A stretch of DNA of 64,000 nt from Pseudomonas cedrina subsp. cedrina (GCF_001983175.1 NZ_MNPW01000007.1:124001-188000), one strand, 5' to 3'; shown: positions 45,641 to 55,369, counted from the first letter of the stretch. Notes: generated by a model not told the origin, from the sequence alone. Translations and numbers: made by a program.

Positions 45641-45870
45641 TAGGAGCTGGCTTGCCTGCGATCGCGGTCTGTAGTGAGCGGGCTTGCCCCGCGCTGGGCT
45701 GCGAAGCGGCCCCAAATCAGGCAAGTGTATTGATCTGAAGTAAAGCGGTGTCTTTATTAGGGCCGCTTCGCCGCCCAGCGCGGGACAAGCCCGCTCACTA
45801 CAGGGAATTTTTTCAGCCTTTGAAACTTGTGTAGATACCCATGGCTATCGCAGGCAAGCCAGCTCCCACA
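45641..45870. repeat. Nested REP composite, outer type 1 arms
   Basis: The left arm TAGGAGCTGGCTTGCCTGCG starts at 45641 and its complement ends at 45870, enclosing a type 2 element. The flank GTGTAGATACCCATGGC (from 45829) is the reverse complement of the TATCTACACA flank in the 33337 composite, so the same composite lies here in opposite orientation. Confidence 0.9.
45670..45802. repeat. Type 2 REP inverted repeat inside a type 1 REPIN
   Basis: TGTAGTGAGCGGGCTTGCCC left arm and complementary right arm ending TCACTACA, with GGCTGCGAAGCGGCCCCA and GGGCCGCTTCGCCGCCCA cores. Confidence 0.9.
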
Positions 45871-45883
45871 ACCCTGACTGTGT

Positions 45884-46819
45884 TTAATCAGTGATAAAAC
45901 GCACGCCCGGTTTTGCGCGCTCATCCACCACCAGTTCGAACACATCCGGACGGGCATAATGCCCCACTACGTCATAGTCATACCGCGCGCGCACCAGGTC
46001 AGCGGTATCGATCCGTGCAGTCAGCAACCCCGCCTCACCCAGCAAAGGCCCGGCCAGGATGTCGCCCATCGGCCCGACAATCACGCTGCCGCCGGCAATC
46101 AACGGACGGTCCGACGGCCAATGGGCGACCTCCACCCCCAACGCTTGGGGCGACGCCTGCACCTGGCACGCGCTGACCACAAAGCAGCGCCCCTCATGGG
46201 CCACGTGGCGCATGCTCACTTGCCACATTTCGCGCTCGTCCACCGTCGGCGCGCACCACACTTCGACGCCCTTGGCGTACATCGCCGTGCGCAGCAGCGG
46301 CATCATGTTTTCCCAGCACACGGCTGCGCCGATGCGTCCTACGGCAGCATCGATCACCGGCAGGGTCGAACCATCGCCCTTGCCCCAGATCAGCCGCTCG
46401 GTACCAGTGGGCATCAATTTGCGGTGTTTGGCCACCAGGCCACCCGCCGGGTCAAAATACAGCACGGTGCAGTACAAAGTGCTGCCACTGCGCTCGATGA
46501 CACCCAGTACCAGGCTCGCACCGGTGCGCGCCGACAAACCCGCCAACGCTTCGGTCTCGGCGCCTGGCACGTCGATGGCATTGGCAAAATAACGCGCAAA
46601 GGCTTCGCGCCCTTCGGGCAGGCGATAGCCCAGTTGCGTGCCGAAGCCTTCGCCTTTGGGATAACCGCCCAGCAGCGCCTCAGGCATCACCACCAATTGC
46701 GCACCGCTGCGCAGGATTTCGTGCTCATAGGCCAGGATCTGCGCCAGGGTGTCAGCCTTGCCGCCAGGCAAGGAGCCGATTTGCAGGGCCGCTACAGTAG
46801 AAACAGGCATCACATTCAC
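45884..46819 (-). CDS. Nitrilase/aliphatic amidase family hydrolase
   Basis: 311-residue C-N hydrolase of the nitrilase branch, forming carboxylate and ammonia from a nitrile. The Glu-Lys-Cys triad is visible: E47 ([14 protein letters not shown]), K134 ([16 protein letters not shown]) and C168 ([14 protein letters not shown]). The CWEN form and the [10 protein letters not shown] segment fit true nitrilases. Divergent from a LysR gene with 70 bp between, a common regulator-enzyme arrangement. Natural substrate unknown. Confidence 0.92.
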   Translation of the reverse strand: MNVMPVSTVAALQIGSLPGGKADTLAQILAYEHEILRSGAQLVVMPEALLGGYPKGEGFGTQLGYRLPEGREAFARYFANAIDVPGAETEALAGLSARTGASLVLGVIERSGSTLYCTVLYFDPAGGLVAKHRKLMPTGTERLIWGKGDGSTLPVIDAAVGRIGAAVCWENMMPLLRTAMYAKGVEVWCAPTVDEREMWQVSMRHVAHEGRCFVVSACQVQASPQALGVEVAHWPSDRPLIAGGSVIVGPMGDILAGPLLGEAGLLTARIDTADLVRARYDYDVVGHYARPDVFELVVDERAKPGVRFITD

Positions 46820-46891
46820 TCCGTAGTCAGGGGTTGCCCATTCTCCCGTCAGCCTCGATCATGAATAAAGCCCACTTCAGTACTGAATGAT

Positions 46892-47785
46892 ATGAGCCAG
46901 ATAAATATCGCCCAGGTCGATCTCAACCTGCTTAAAACCATCGAAGCGCTGCATGACGAGTCCAGCGCCAGCCGCGCGGCGTTGCGCCTGGGGGTCACCC
47001 AATCGGCCATCAGCGCCGGGCTGCGGCGCTTGCGCGAGGTGTATGACGATCAATTGTTCGTGCGCACCGGGCGCGGCCTGGCGCCCACCTTGCGGGCCAA
47101 CCAGCTGAAACCGTTGATCAGTGAAGCGCTGGATCGGTGTCGACAGAGCCTGGCAATGGCCAATCCGCACAACCCGCAGTACCAGGGCCGCTCCGTGGTA
47201 GTGGGCTTGTCCGATGATTTCGAGATTGCCTATGGCCGCCGGCTGATGGAAGAGATCGGCCGACGGGCGCCGAAACTGCGCGTGATTTTCCGTCAGACCC
47301 ACAGCCAGATCGTGGCGGGCGCCCTGCTCGACCGCACGCTCGACCTGGCGATTACCGCCGGCGGTTTCGCCCACAGCCGCTTGAGTCGCCAAGTGCTGGC
47401 GGAGGGGGATTATTGCTGCCTGCTGGACTCAAGCCAGCCCGGTATCAGCCTGGAGGAGTTCGTCGCTCGCGAACATGTGCTGGTGTCGTCCGGCGGGTTT
47501 ATCGGCATCACCGACGAGGGGTTGGCGGCGCAGGGCTTGACCCGCCAGGTGTGCGCCTCCACCAGCCACTTTGCCGCGCTGCCGTTTTTGCTCAAGGGCA
47601 GCCAGGCAGTGGCGACCATTCCGGGGCATGCCGCGCGGGCCATCGCGCAAATGACCGGCCTCCATGTAGTGCCGTGCCCGCTGGCCCTGCCGCGCTATCC
47701 GGTGGAACTGGGTTGGCGCACCCAGGCGCAGCTTGATCCACTGTTGCTGAAAGTTCGCGAAGCGGTGGTGGCGAGCTTTACTTAG
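46892..47785 (+). CDS. LysR-family transcriptional regulator
   Basis: 297 residues. N-terminal winged HTH VDLNLLKTIEALHDESSASR and ALRLGVTQSAISAGLRRLRE, then a NodD/SyrM-like effector domain (DDFEIAYGRRLMEEIGRRAP). Divergent from the nitrilase gene, so probably its activator. The 3' end overlaps the stop region of the convergent small gene by 8 bp. Confidence 0.92.
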   Translation: MSQINIAQVDLNLLKTIEALHDESSASRAALRLGVTQSAISAGLRRLREVYDDQLFVRTGRGLAPTLRANQLKPLISEALDRCRQSLAMANPHNPQYQGRSVVVGLSDDFEIAYGRRLMEEIGRRAPKLRVIFRQTHSQIVAGALLDRTLDLAITAGGFAHSRLSRQVLAEGDYCCLLDSSQPGISLEEFVAREHVLVSSGGFIGITDEGLAAQGLTRQVCASTSHFAALPFLLKGSQAVATIPGHAARAIAQMTGLHVVPCPLALPRYPVELGWRTQAQLDPLLLKVREAVVASFT

Positions 47786-48032
47786 CCGCCGCCATCAGCT
47801 TGTTGACCTCACTGCGCACCATGTTGGCGAACTCCGGCGGCGACATGCCGTCAAGTTCCGCGCGCACCCATTCGGCCCACTTGCCCTTGCGCTTGGCGCG
47901 TTCGCCGAACAACCGCGCGGCCTCACCCTTGGCTTTGCCCAGGTTGGTTTGCCACAGGTCGTAGAGACGCGACTTTTCATCTTCCAGCTCGGCGCGTTCG
48001 GCGAGGGTTTTGTTGGCAAGATTGAAGCTCAT
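47778..48032 (-). CDS. Small charged helical protein, conserved hypothetical
   Basis: 84 residues, highly charged (K, E, R) and probably all helical, with no signal or membrane segment: MSFNLANKTLAERAELEDEK at the start, GKWAEWVRAELDGMSPPEFA in the middle. The second half, KGKWAEWVRAEL then SPPEFANMVRSEV, suggests two short helices. I do not recognise the family. It has a normal pseudomonad composition, which favours a real gene, and converges on the LysR gene. Confidence 0.6.
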   Translation of the reverse strand: MSFNLANKTLAERAELEDEKSRLYDLWQTNLGKAKGEAARLFGERAKRKGKWAEWVRAELDGMSPPEFANMVRSEVNKLMAAAK

Positions 48033-48196
48033 GTTGGATTACCTGCTGCGTAAATAGGTGGCATCTTACACCGTAGGTCGAAATTTCCTGATTCCGATTT
48101 TTGCCCACGGTGACCGGCGCGCAAATAAACTGCAACTTTTGCCGACGCGCGGCACTCCATTGTTCACTGCCACATTCACCCGCAAGGAGTCACCCA

Positions 48197-48517
48197 ATGG
48201 CCCGCAAAACCACTGCCCAAGCCGTCGAAGAGCAAATCAAGGATCAAGCGTTCAGTGAACTGACGGCGTTGATCGAAGAATCGGACAAACTGCTCAAAAG
48301 CAGCGCCGCGCTGGTGGGTGAAGAAGGCGAAACCCTGCGCGAACAGGTCGCCATCAAACTCAAGCAAGCCCTGGACTCGGTGTCCAACGTGCGCGAACGC
48401 AGCAAGCCGGTGGTGGACGCTACCGAAACCTATATCGGTGGTCACCCGTGGCAGACCGTGGCGATTTCCGCAGGCTTTGGCCTGGTGGTGGGCCTGCTGC
48501 TGGGCCGTCGCAACTGA
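48197..48517 (+). CDS. DUF883 (ElaB/YqjD-type) membrane-anchored protein
   Basis: 106 residues. The amphipathic helical N-terminal 80 residues (ELTALIEESDKLLKSSAALV, LREQVAIKLKQALDSVSNVR) are followed by one C-terminal membrane segment TVAISAGFGLVVGLLLGRRN. This is the layout of ElaB/YqjD, inner-membrane proteins that associate with ribosomes in stationary phase. The ATG at 48197 has AAGGAG eight nt upstream. Monocistronic with its own terminator. Confidence 0.9.
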   Translation: MARKTTAQAVEEQIKDQAFSELTALIEESDKLLKSSAALVGEEGETLREQVAIKLKQALDSVSNVRERSKPVVDATETYIGGHPWQTVAISAGFGLVVGLLLGRRN

Positions 48518-48525
48518 GCAAGTCC

Positions 48526-48552
48526 GGCTGCGCCCAGTGCGCAGCCTTTTTT
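48526..48552 (+). terminator. Intrinsic terminator of the DUF883 gene
   Basis: GGCTGCGC-CCAGT-GCGCAGCC stem (48526-48546) followed by six T. Nine bp after the DUF883 stop; it touches the end of the convergent dpkA gene. Confidence 0.9.
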
Positions 48553-49589
48553 CAGGCGTTTGCCATCGCTTGCAAGCGCTGCAACTCTTCAGCTTCCAGC
48601 ACAATCCCCTCTTTTTCGGCCTTCGCCCGCGTGCGATGACGCCGGTCACCCGGCAAGCGCCGCAACCCCGCTGCATGCATCTGCCGCACCAGCTCCTGAC
48701 TGCGCTCGGCGAACACTTGGCCGCCGGTCTTGCTCGGGTCGATCACAATCAATAACTGCCCGGTCCAGGGCGTGCGCGCGCCGGGGTGCTCCGACCAGTC
48801 GAATTCGAACGAGAAGTTGCCCCCGGTCAGCGCCGCCGCCAGTAACTCGACCATCATCGACAGCGCCGAGCCCTTGTGCCCGCCAAACGGCAACAGTGCG
48901 CCGCCTTCAAGGATCGCCTTGGGGTCCTGGGTCGGCTGGCCGAGTCCATCCACGCCCATGCCCGGCGGCAAGCGCTCGCCCTTGCGCGCGGCGATCTGCA
49001 CATCGCCATGGGCAATGGCGCTGGTGGCCAGGTCAAACACAATCGGCGCGCCATCGGCACGCGGCGCGGCGAAGGCGATGGGGTTGGTGCCGAACAACGG
49101 CCGGTCCGCACCGTGAGGTACCACGCAGGTCATGCTGTTGACCACGCTCAGCGCCACCAGGCCTTCTTCGGCGAACGGCTCGACATCGGGCCACAAGGCC
49201 GCGAAATGGTGGGAGTTATGAATCGCCAGCAAGGCGATCCCGGCGCTGCGGGCTTTTTCCACCAGCAGCCCGCGCGCCGCTTCCAGCGCCGGCTGGGCAA
49301 AGCCATTGCGCGCATCCACCCGCACGTAGCCTGAGGCCACGTCCGTGACCTCGGGCAAGGCCATGCCGTCGATCCAGCCACTGGCCAGGGTCGACAGGTA
49401 ACCGGGCATGCGAAACACGCCATGGCTATGGGCGCCATCTCGCTCGGCGCTGGCGCAATTGTGCGCCAGGATCGCCGCCACGTGCGCCGACGTATCATGG
49501 CGCTCGAAGATGCGCTGGAGCAACGCCACCAGCGCCGTGAAAGTAATGCGGGTCGTGGAACCTTCAACTACCAAGGACTGCGCAGACAT
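48552..49589 (-). CDS. dpkA: Delta1-piperideine-2-carboxylate/pyrroline-2-carboxylate reductase DpkA
   Basis: NADPH-dependent imine reductase of the malate/L-lactate/ureidoglycolate dehydrogenase-like fold, 345 residues from ATG 49589. Acts in D-lysine and D-proline catabolism, forming L-pipecolate or L-proline. AHNCASAERDGAHSHGVFRM includes the catalytic serine/histidine pair. VNSMTCVVPHGADRPLFGTN and EGGALLPFGGHKGSALSMMV are characteristic of Pseudomonas DpkA. No other D-amino-acid genes are adjacent. Divergent from the giant gene. Confidence 0.88.
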   Translation of the reverse strand: MSAQSLVVEGSTTRITFTALVALLQRIFERHDTSAHVAAILAHNCASAERDGAHSHGVFRMPGYLSTLASGWIDGMALPEVTDVASGYVRVDARNGFAQPALEAARGLLVEKARSAGIALLAIHNSHHFAALWPDVEPFAEEGLVALSVVNSMTCVVPHGADRPLFGTNPIAFAAPRADGAPIVFDLATSAIAHGDVQIAARKGERLPPGMGVDGLGQPTQDPKAILEGGALLPFGGHKGSALSMMVELLAAALTGGNFSFEFDWSEHPGARTPWTGQLLIVIDPSKTGGQVFAERSQELVRQMHAAGLRRLPGDRRHRTRAKAEKEGIVLEAEELQRLQAMANA

Positions 49590-49782
49590 CTGAAGCTCCG
49601 ATTTTATGATTGGAGGGGCAACAAGACTGGAAACCCAGGCCAGGATTAACAACGCACGCCGCGCCTGCTGTCAATCCACGTTTGTGCATGCGTCGCCGAA
49701 ATGGCGGCAGCTATCTACCGTCCTGCCAGGATCGCCCACGCTTAGCCTCATCTATCTCCCTGGCTGTAACGGAAACCTCACC

Positions 49783-52700
49783 ATGACACGGCTGACGCCG
49801 CCCTATTTTTTTGACGAGTTCCTCCGCCCGGTCAGGCGCAAGCAGCCCACCGAGCGCGAACGTGCGCTGGGTCTGAGTCTGCGCGACCTGGATTGGCTGC
49901 ATAAGCTGTACTACGCCACTGACGAAGCGCGGCAGAGCCCCAGGTTTCGGGAGGCGCCGATGGCGGTGGAAAAGCTGATGATTCACGTCACGGGCAAAGC
50001 CCCCATTCCCCTGGCCGGCGCCTTCATGATGAGCCCCGGTCCCGAGGACGATAAGGCGGTGCTGTACACGCCTTACGCAGGGCTGGAAGTATTCGATAAC
50101 CGTGAGAAACTGCTCGAAAACCTCACTAAAAACTTTAGAAATAACAGACAAGACGTTGAATTAACTAGTTTTCTTTCAATACGTCAACGCGCCGATCTGG
50201 CGACTGCCACTGACCTGAAGCTGGTCCCGGAAACCATCAACGGCGCCGTGCTGCAGGACCAGGAAAACACCCTCGCAGCGTGCCAGCAGCAGAATGTGCG
50301 GGAGATGCTCGATCAACTGGGCACCATACCCACCCTGCCGTGGATGCTCGATACCCTGCTGAGCATCATGAGCCGTTCGTATTTTCCAGACCTTGATCAT
50401 CGTGACAGCCTAGTCAACAGTTTTGCTCCGACGACCAGCGGTCGTGCGCCCCATTGGGTGAGTTGCGTGCCCTTGAGCGACGCCCTGCTGCAGTTCTATC
50501 TCTTGCAAGGCTGGCCGGCAGGGCAAACCCGCCGCTTCGTCAACCCGCGTCATGTCACCCAGGGCTTTACCGAGGCACAACGGGTGCAGGACGTAGAGCG
50601 CTGGCAAAGCCTGGTGGAACAATGCTCGGCCATCCTCTCCAAGCTCTTGGCCAGCCTGCTGCAAACCTACTGGAACGCAGATTTTGCCGACGACCAGTCG
50701 CGCAGTGGCTTTTTCGCCCAAGTGCTCAGCGACAAGTTCCGAACCGACCTGCTGCTCAAGCGCCAGAACGGCATTATTTCTGCCCAGGAAAGCCATGTAC
50801 TGCAGGGCGTCTTTTTACCCGATCAAGCCACTCGTAAAGCTGACTTCCCGTCATTGCGCGTCCAGACGGTGCGTATCCATGCGCCCTACCAGCACTGCGT
50901 GGAATTGGCCGGCACCTTGTTGATCAGCGCGACCAATGCCTATCTCTATACCCAGACACGCGGGCTGCAGATGCTCAGGGATGTGGATGCCCTCAACGAA
51001 ACACTGCTGCAAATGCTCAAGACAGCCGGCCACGAAGATGAACTGCTCAACTTCCTATCGCTGGAAGAACGCAGCGTCTATATAGCGATGAATGATATAC
51101 AAATCAGTGGATTAGAAATAAAAGGTGATGTTTTTTCGACAATGATCGAAGCGGTGTCCGCCAAACAGCAAAGCAATATGGAGTACGCCTTGGGCGTGTT
51201 CCGGCGCAGTGATGGCAATGTCGACCTGGCCGCCCTGCTCGATTGCGCCCTGGACATGCGGCAGATGACCGATCAACGCCTGCTGGCGCTTGACGCCGGT
51301 GGGCGCTGGAGCATGCACCCGGTTACCAGCGGCAATGGGCGCCCGTCAACAGTGCAGGCGGAACGCGCCAAGGCGCAGTTGCAAGCCCTGCTGGCGGCCG
51401 ACGCCCTGGTGGTCGCGCTGCACCGCGACCATCCGACGTTGCGCAAGCTGGCGGCCCATGCATTGAATGCCGAGCTGGAAAAACATCAGCGCGCGCTCGA
51501 CGCCACTTCGGTGTTTATCAACACCTATGCCAGCCAGGCGCAGCAAGCGGAGGAGCGCACGCCCGAACAGTCGCTGAACATGGTCGAACATTTTATCGAG
51601 CGCCTGGCCGGTACGGCGGGGCCGATCGCCGACTCACCGCTCATCGGTTTGTACACAGCGCGGCTCGCGGGTTATGCCCTGCGCTTCAATAATCTGGACG
51701 GCAAGACATTCAACGCCATCGTTGAAAGCGCCATGGGGCCGTTCGTCAACCACGATATCCGCACCCTGCCCCGGCACTTCCTGCAGCAGCACCACAAGCC
51801 CCTCAATGACGCGTTGCTGCTGGGGTTGCGCAGCGAAGCCGAACTGCGCCTGCTGTACAAAACCCTTGCCCGCCGTGGCCACGACATCCTCGACACGGTA
51901 CTGCGCCCCGACAGCCTGACGCGTCTCACGCGCCATGGCCTCGATGGTTTCCTGCCGGACGCCTATGGCTTGACGGTCCTGGTGGGCGAAGATGAGCAGC
52001 CACAGGCCCTGGCCAATGGTTTCCTGTTGACCGAGCGCGGTGGCACCGACCCCGTGCATTCCGGCCAGGCCGTTCTATGGACGCCGCGCCGGGGTCATGA
52101 AGTCTTTGCCTCGATCCAGGCGGCCCGCCACATCCTGGAGCAGCGCCTGGCGCAAGCGGATGAGCGTTTTGCACTCCTGGAAAACCTCGCTGTTACGCGT
52201 TACACGCCACATCAGCGCTATCGCCTTGGTCCCTTGCAACGCATCGACGACGACCTGTTGAACAATCGCCAGGAGAGCTGGCGCGACTTTGCGCTCGATC
52301 GCGTTGACTACCTGCTGTCGATCCCGCTCGGCGCGCGTCGTCTGCAGGACTGCCTGGACAGCCTCATGCAACGTCCGTCGCCGAGCAACCTGGGTAAGGC
52401 GCTGAGCGTGGCGCATGCAATGATTCATCAGCAAGCGTTGCCCGTGTGGCTGGGAATGGCCGCGCCCCGGGAGCAAATCCTGCACGCTGAGCTGCTGGAG
52501 CAATACCGGGTCAACAGCCAGGACGAACGCGACTACCTGCACAGCCTGGAGGAGCTGCGCGAGTATGTCGCCCGAGCCCTTGCGGCACTGCTGGACAAGC
52601 GCTTCGCAGGCCAGTCAATCGACCCGGGCAACGTCCTCATTGCTGATCGCGCGCGCCTCGACGGTCATGCCTTGAGCCTGGTCGACTTCGCCATGGCTCA

Positions 52701-54936
52701 CTTGCCCGAGCTGAGCGGCGACAACGTGCGCCCCTATTCGCGCACGGCCACGTCACTGCCGACGGCGCTGGACGGCGCGGCCGTGGTGCAATTGGTGCGC
52801 CAACTGGACCTGGCCACGCACTTGGGCGCGCTGCTGAATACTCACCTGAGCGGGCAAAGCGATGAGGCACGCCAGAGTCAAGCACTGTTCTGTCGACAAC
52901 TGCCCTGGCAACTGCTGCGCCATGCCCATGAGGAAAAGCTTGAAGAACGCCTCAGCGCCACGGCCTGGAGTTTTGTGCAGCAGGTATTTGACATGCCGGA
53001 TGCGCTTGCGCGCGAAGCAGTCAGCGGCACGACGGCGATGATTCGCCCGCTGGAGTTGATCGCTACCGCCGGCGCGGTGGTGGTCAAACCCTTGGGGCTT
53101 TACCTGATCGGGCCGCAATCGGGCGCGAGCGGGCCGCTGGTGTTGTATGCGCCCTATAGTCCGCTGCCGGTACTCAGGGAATATGCCCGCGAACAGGACC
53201 TGCTCGACGAGCTGGAGCGCCCCGGGCCGTTGCAAGACTGGGTAATTCGCCGGCTGGACGTGGCGAACCAGGCCTCTTACCGAAATCTGTTACAGCCGCA
53301 CACGCCGATGAGTGGCGTGGATTTGCAACTGGCCTCGACGCCGATAAGGGGCAACCACTTGACACAGCTGTTCGGCGACAACACGCGCTTGCTGGTCAAG
53401 ATGCTGGCCTGCCAGTTCGACCCGCACGGCAAGGGCGAATGGGATACGGTCACTGGTCTGCTGCGCAAGGTGATTCCCACCGCCCTGCAATTTATTGCGG
53501 GCAAGCTCAGCTACCCGTTGGTGGTCTGGCGCAGTTTCAAGTTGTTCATGACCTCGGCCGAGGGCCTGCAGCAACACCGCTGGGGTTCGGCACTAAAAAG
53601 CTTCATCCGTGGCACAGCCACCCTGGCCTCGCTGCGCCAAGAACTGGATACCCTGCTGCCAACCGACAGCGCGCCGACCCCCTCGTCCTCCAGGCCCGAC
53701 GACGTGAAGCCAACCGCCACGACGCTCGCCACCCTGGATATCACCGAGCCGCTGCGCACGCGCATGCAGCACTTCGAACAACACGACATTGCCCTGGTCG
53801 AGCTGACGCAAAGCCGCGTAAGTCATGTGTTCCAGCAACCCGGCACCTTGCGTCATTTCGTGCCGGTGGCGGGCAAGGTGTACCCGGTGCGCAACACCGG
53901 TGAAGGCTGGTGCGTGAGCCTCGATGACGCCACCGGGCCCTCCGTGCAGCGCGACGCCGAGGGCCGTTGGGTGCTGGACCTGCGCCAACGCAACCCCAGG
54001 TTCGGTAAAACGCTGTCGCGCTATGCCGGACGCAGGCACACACGCACGGCCGAACGGGAGTCGATCAATATCGAAGCGGTCGGCATGGAGCAGATTGCCG
54101 CGCTGTCGAACTGGAAAGCGCAACGCATCGACGAGGCGCTCAACGTGGCGACGTATTACACCGTGAACTGCAAACGCAACGTTGTGTATTTCGCTGGCGA
54201 GCGTGACCCTGCAAGCCGTCTTGGACGTTTTTTAACCGAACTGTTCGGTGTAATCAGTCTCACGCCCGAGCAATTGAGGCGGGTCGAGCAGCGCGTCGAC
54301 GAGGTGCTCAATGAATTGGTCAACCCGGCTCTGTCCAAGCCTGACTCGGCGCGCTTTGTCGTCGGTACTTCGCGCTGGCGCCCCTGTGACAGCTTTGCGT
54401 TTGTTTTGCCGGACGACATTGAACAGAAGATCTACTTGCTGGAGCGTTTTTTCGACCCTCTATTGGAGATGTATGAAGGCCATCTGACCATTCCGTTCAG
54501 CATCGCCACTCATGCAAGGGCTGCGGTGTTGATCCACGAGCTGACGCATTTGATGAGCCATACCGAAGATGTGGCGTATCTGGACACCGTGCGACCGTTT
54601 CATGACCTCATTGATGTCAGCACCGACGCGGGAAAAGAACTGCACACTAAACTGTCACACCTGCGCGACACCGCATTGTCCGTCCTGACACCAGCGAGCC
54701 TGTTGTTCCTGACGTTTAACGAGTTTACGAGGCGTTGGGAAGAAGCCGGGCTTGATCCGTCCACAGCCTCAATCAGAGACAAGATTTTCAAAATGACAGG
54801 TGCCAAGACCCTGGACGATGCCCGGCAGATTTTCATGAGTAACGTGGACAAGCGCATCGATACGATCCTGGCGAACGCCGACTCGGTAACGTACCTGATC
54901 ATGCAGTTGGGGCGGGAGTTGGATCAGGGGGCCTGA
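49783..54936 (+). CDS. Giant toxin-like protein (DUF6543 type) with C-terminal HExxH
   Basis: 1717-residue protein, start ATG 49783 (MTRLTPPYFFDEFLRPVRRK). The frame stays open 59 codons upstream, but that stretch lacks coding character. The N-terminal half resembles the large pseudomonad proteins annotated as dermonecrotic-toxin-domain/DUF6543 (LSLRDLDWLHKLYYATDEAR; VLYTPYAGLEVFDNREKLLE). Near the C-terminus VLIHELTHLMSHTED is a zinc-metallopeptidase HExxH (H1585, E1586, H1589), preceded by a region (1460-1580) that may be the catalytic domain. No signal peptide, RTX repeats or clear membrane domain apart from a weak hydrophobic stretch. No secretion or immunity gene is adjacent. Two short AT-rich islands (about 50125-50185 and 51090-51140) contrast with the rest. 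Toxin role is inference. Confidence 0.75.
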   Translation: MTRLTPPYFFDEFLRPVRRKQPTERERALGLSLRDLDWLHKLYYATDEARQSPRFREAPMAVEKLMIHVTGKAPIPLAGAFMMSPGPEDDKAVLYTPYAGLEVFDNREKLLENLTKNFRNNRQDVELTSFLSIRQRADLATATDLKLVPETINGAVLQDQENTLAACQQQNVREMLDQLGTIPTLPWMLDTLLSIMSRSYFPDLDHRDSLVNSFAPTTSGRAPHWVSCVPLSDALLQFYLLQGWPAGQTRRFVNPRHVTQGFTEAQRVQDVERWQSLVEQCSAILSKLLASLLQTYWNADFADDQSRSGFFAQVLSDKFRTDLLLKRQNGIISAQESHVLQGVFLPDQATRKADFPSLRVQTVRIHAPYQHCVELAGTLLISATNAYLYTQTRGLQMLRDVDALNETLLQMLKTAGHEDELLNFLSLEERSVYIAMNDIQISGLEIKGDVFSTMIEAVSAKQQSNMEYALGVFRRSDGNVDLAALLDCALDMRQMTDQRLLALDAGGRWSMHPVTSGNGRPSTVQAERAKAQLQALLAADALVVALHRDHPTLRKLAAHALNAELEKHQRALDATSVFINTYASQAQQAEERTPEQSLNMVEHFIERLAGTAGPIADSPLIGLYTARLAGYALRFNNLDGKTFNAIVESAMGPFVNHDIRTLPRHFLQQHHKPLNDALLLGLRSEAELRLLYKTLARRGHDILDTVLRPDSLTRLTRHGLDGFLPDAYGLTVLVGEDEQPQALANGFLLTERGGTDPVHSGQAVLWTPRRGHEVFASIQAARHILEQRLAQADERFALLENLAVTRYTPHQRYRLGPLQRIDDDLLNNRQESWRDFALDRVDYLLSIPLGARRLQDCLDSLMQRPSPSNLGKALSVAHAMIHQQALPVWLGMAAPREQILHAELLEQYRVNSQDERDYLHSLEELREYVARALAALLDKRFAGQSIDPGNVLIADRARLDGHALSLVDFAMAHLPELSGDNVRPYSRTATSLPTALDGAAVVQLVRQLDLATHLGALLNTHLSGQSDEARQSQALFCRQLPWQLLRHAHEEKLEERLSATAWSFVQQVFDMPDALAREAVSGTTAMIRPLELIATAGAVVVKPLGLYLIGPQSGASGPLVLYAPYSPLPVLREYAREQDLLDELERPGPLQDWVIRRLDVANQASYRNLLQPHTPMSGVDLQLASTPIRGNHLTQLFGDNTRLLVKMLACQFDPHGKGEWDTVTGLLRKVIPTALQFIAGKLSYPLVVWRSFKLFMTSAEGLQQHRWGSALKSFIRGTATLASLRQELDTLLPTDSAPTPSSSRPDDVKPTATTLATLDITEPLRTRMQHFEQHDIALVELTQSRVSHVFQQPGTLRHFVPVAGKVYPVRNTGEGWCVSLDDATGPSVQRDAEGRWVLDLRQRNPRFGKTLSRYAGRRHTRTAERESINIEAVGMEQIAALSNWKAQRIDEALNVATYYTVNCKRNVVYFAGERDPASRLGRFLTELFGVISLTPEQLRRVEQRVDEVLNELVNPALSKPDSARFVVGTSRWRPCDSFAFVLPDDIEQKIYLLERFFDPLLEMYEGHLTIPFSIATHARAAVLIHELTHLMSHTEDVAYLDTVRPFHDLIDVSTDAGKELHTKLSHLRDTALSVLTPASLLFLTFNEFTRRWEEAGLDPSTASIRDKIFKMTGAKTLDDARQIFMSNVDKRIDTILANADSVTYLIMQLGRELDQGA

Positions 54937-54958
54937 ACAGCCCCCCTGAAGGCGATGA

Positions 54959-55228
54959 TCAGTCTTTCTGGTCACGCAGGATATTGCCAGACGCGCCATC
55001 GATGCGCGCTTCATACACAGTGCCGTCGGATTTACGGCCTTTGACTTCCCAATAGCCATTGTCATCCGCTTCGGCCGCGTAGACCTCGATGTAACCGGCC
55101 TTGGTCTTGGCCACCTCAATGGCCTTCTCGATGGTGATCCAGCCCGCGCCCGGCTTGTCGGCCATCGCTGCGCCTGCACTGAGCAAGGCGGTGGTTGCAC
55201 ATAAAGCGACTAGGGTTTTCTTCAGCAT
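54959..55228 (-). CDS. PepSY-domain exported protein
   Basis: 89 residues, start ATG 55228. The signal peptide MLKKTLVALCATTALLSAGA is cleaved at AMA-D. The mature part is one PepSY domain: WITIEKAIEVAKTKAGYIEV, YWEVKGRKSDGTVYEARIDG, ASGNILRDQ. PepSY modules are periplasmic inhibitors or modulators of proteases. Its position opposite the HExxH protein gene invites the idea of a link, but small PepSY proteins are common in pseudomonads and often stand alone. Confidence 0.9.
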   Translation of the reverse strand: MLKKTLVALCATTALLSAGAAMADKPGAGWITIEKAIEVAKTKAGYIEVYAAEADDNGYWEVKGRKSDGTVYEARIDGASGNILRDQKD

Positions 55229-55369
55229 GTTCCTACTCCATTGTGAGAATGTCCTGAGCTTTTTAGGTGCGTTCAAACGAGAATAAGTTCCAATTGATGT
55301 GCAATCGCCATGATGGCTGTTCTCGCCGTCTACCCTGGAGGTTAGAATGTGGGAAATCAGGATGAGTTA

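Noticed and set aside
49606..49782. Upstream extension of the giant protein by 59 codons
   Set aside because: The extension has no coding character, overlaps the dpkA promoter region, and family-like sequence begins at the ATG 49783.
54924..54949. Terminator at the end of the giant gene
   Set aside because: TCAGGGGG/CCCCCTGA can form a hairpin but overlaps the stop codon and has no T-tract, so it is too weak to call.
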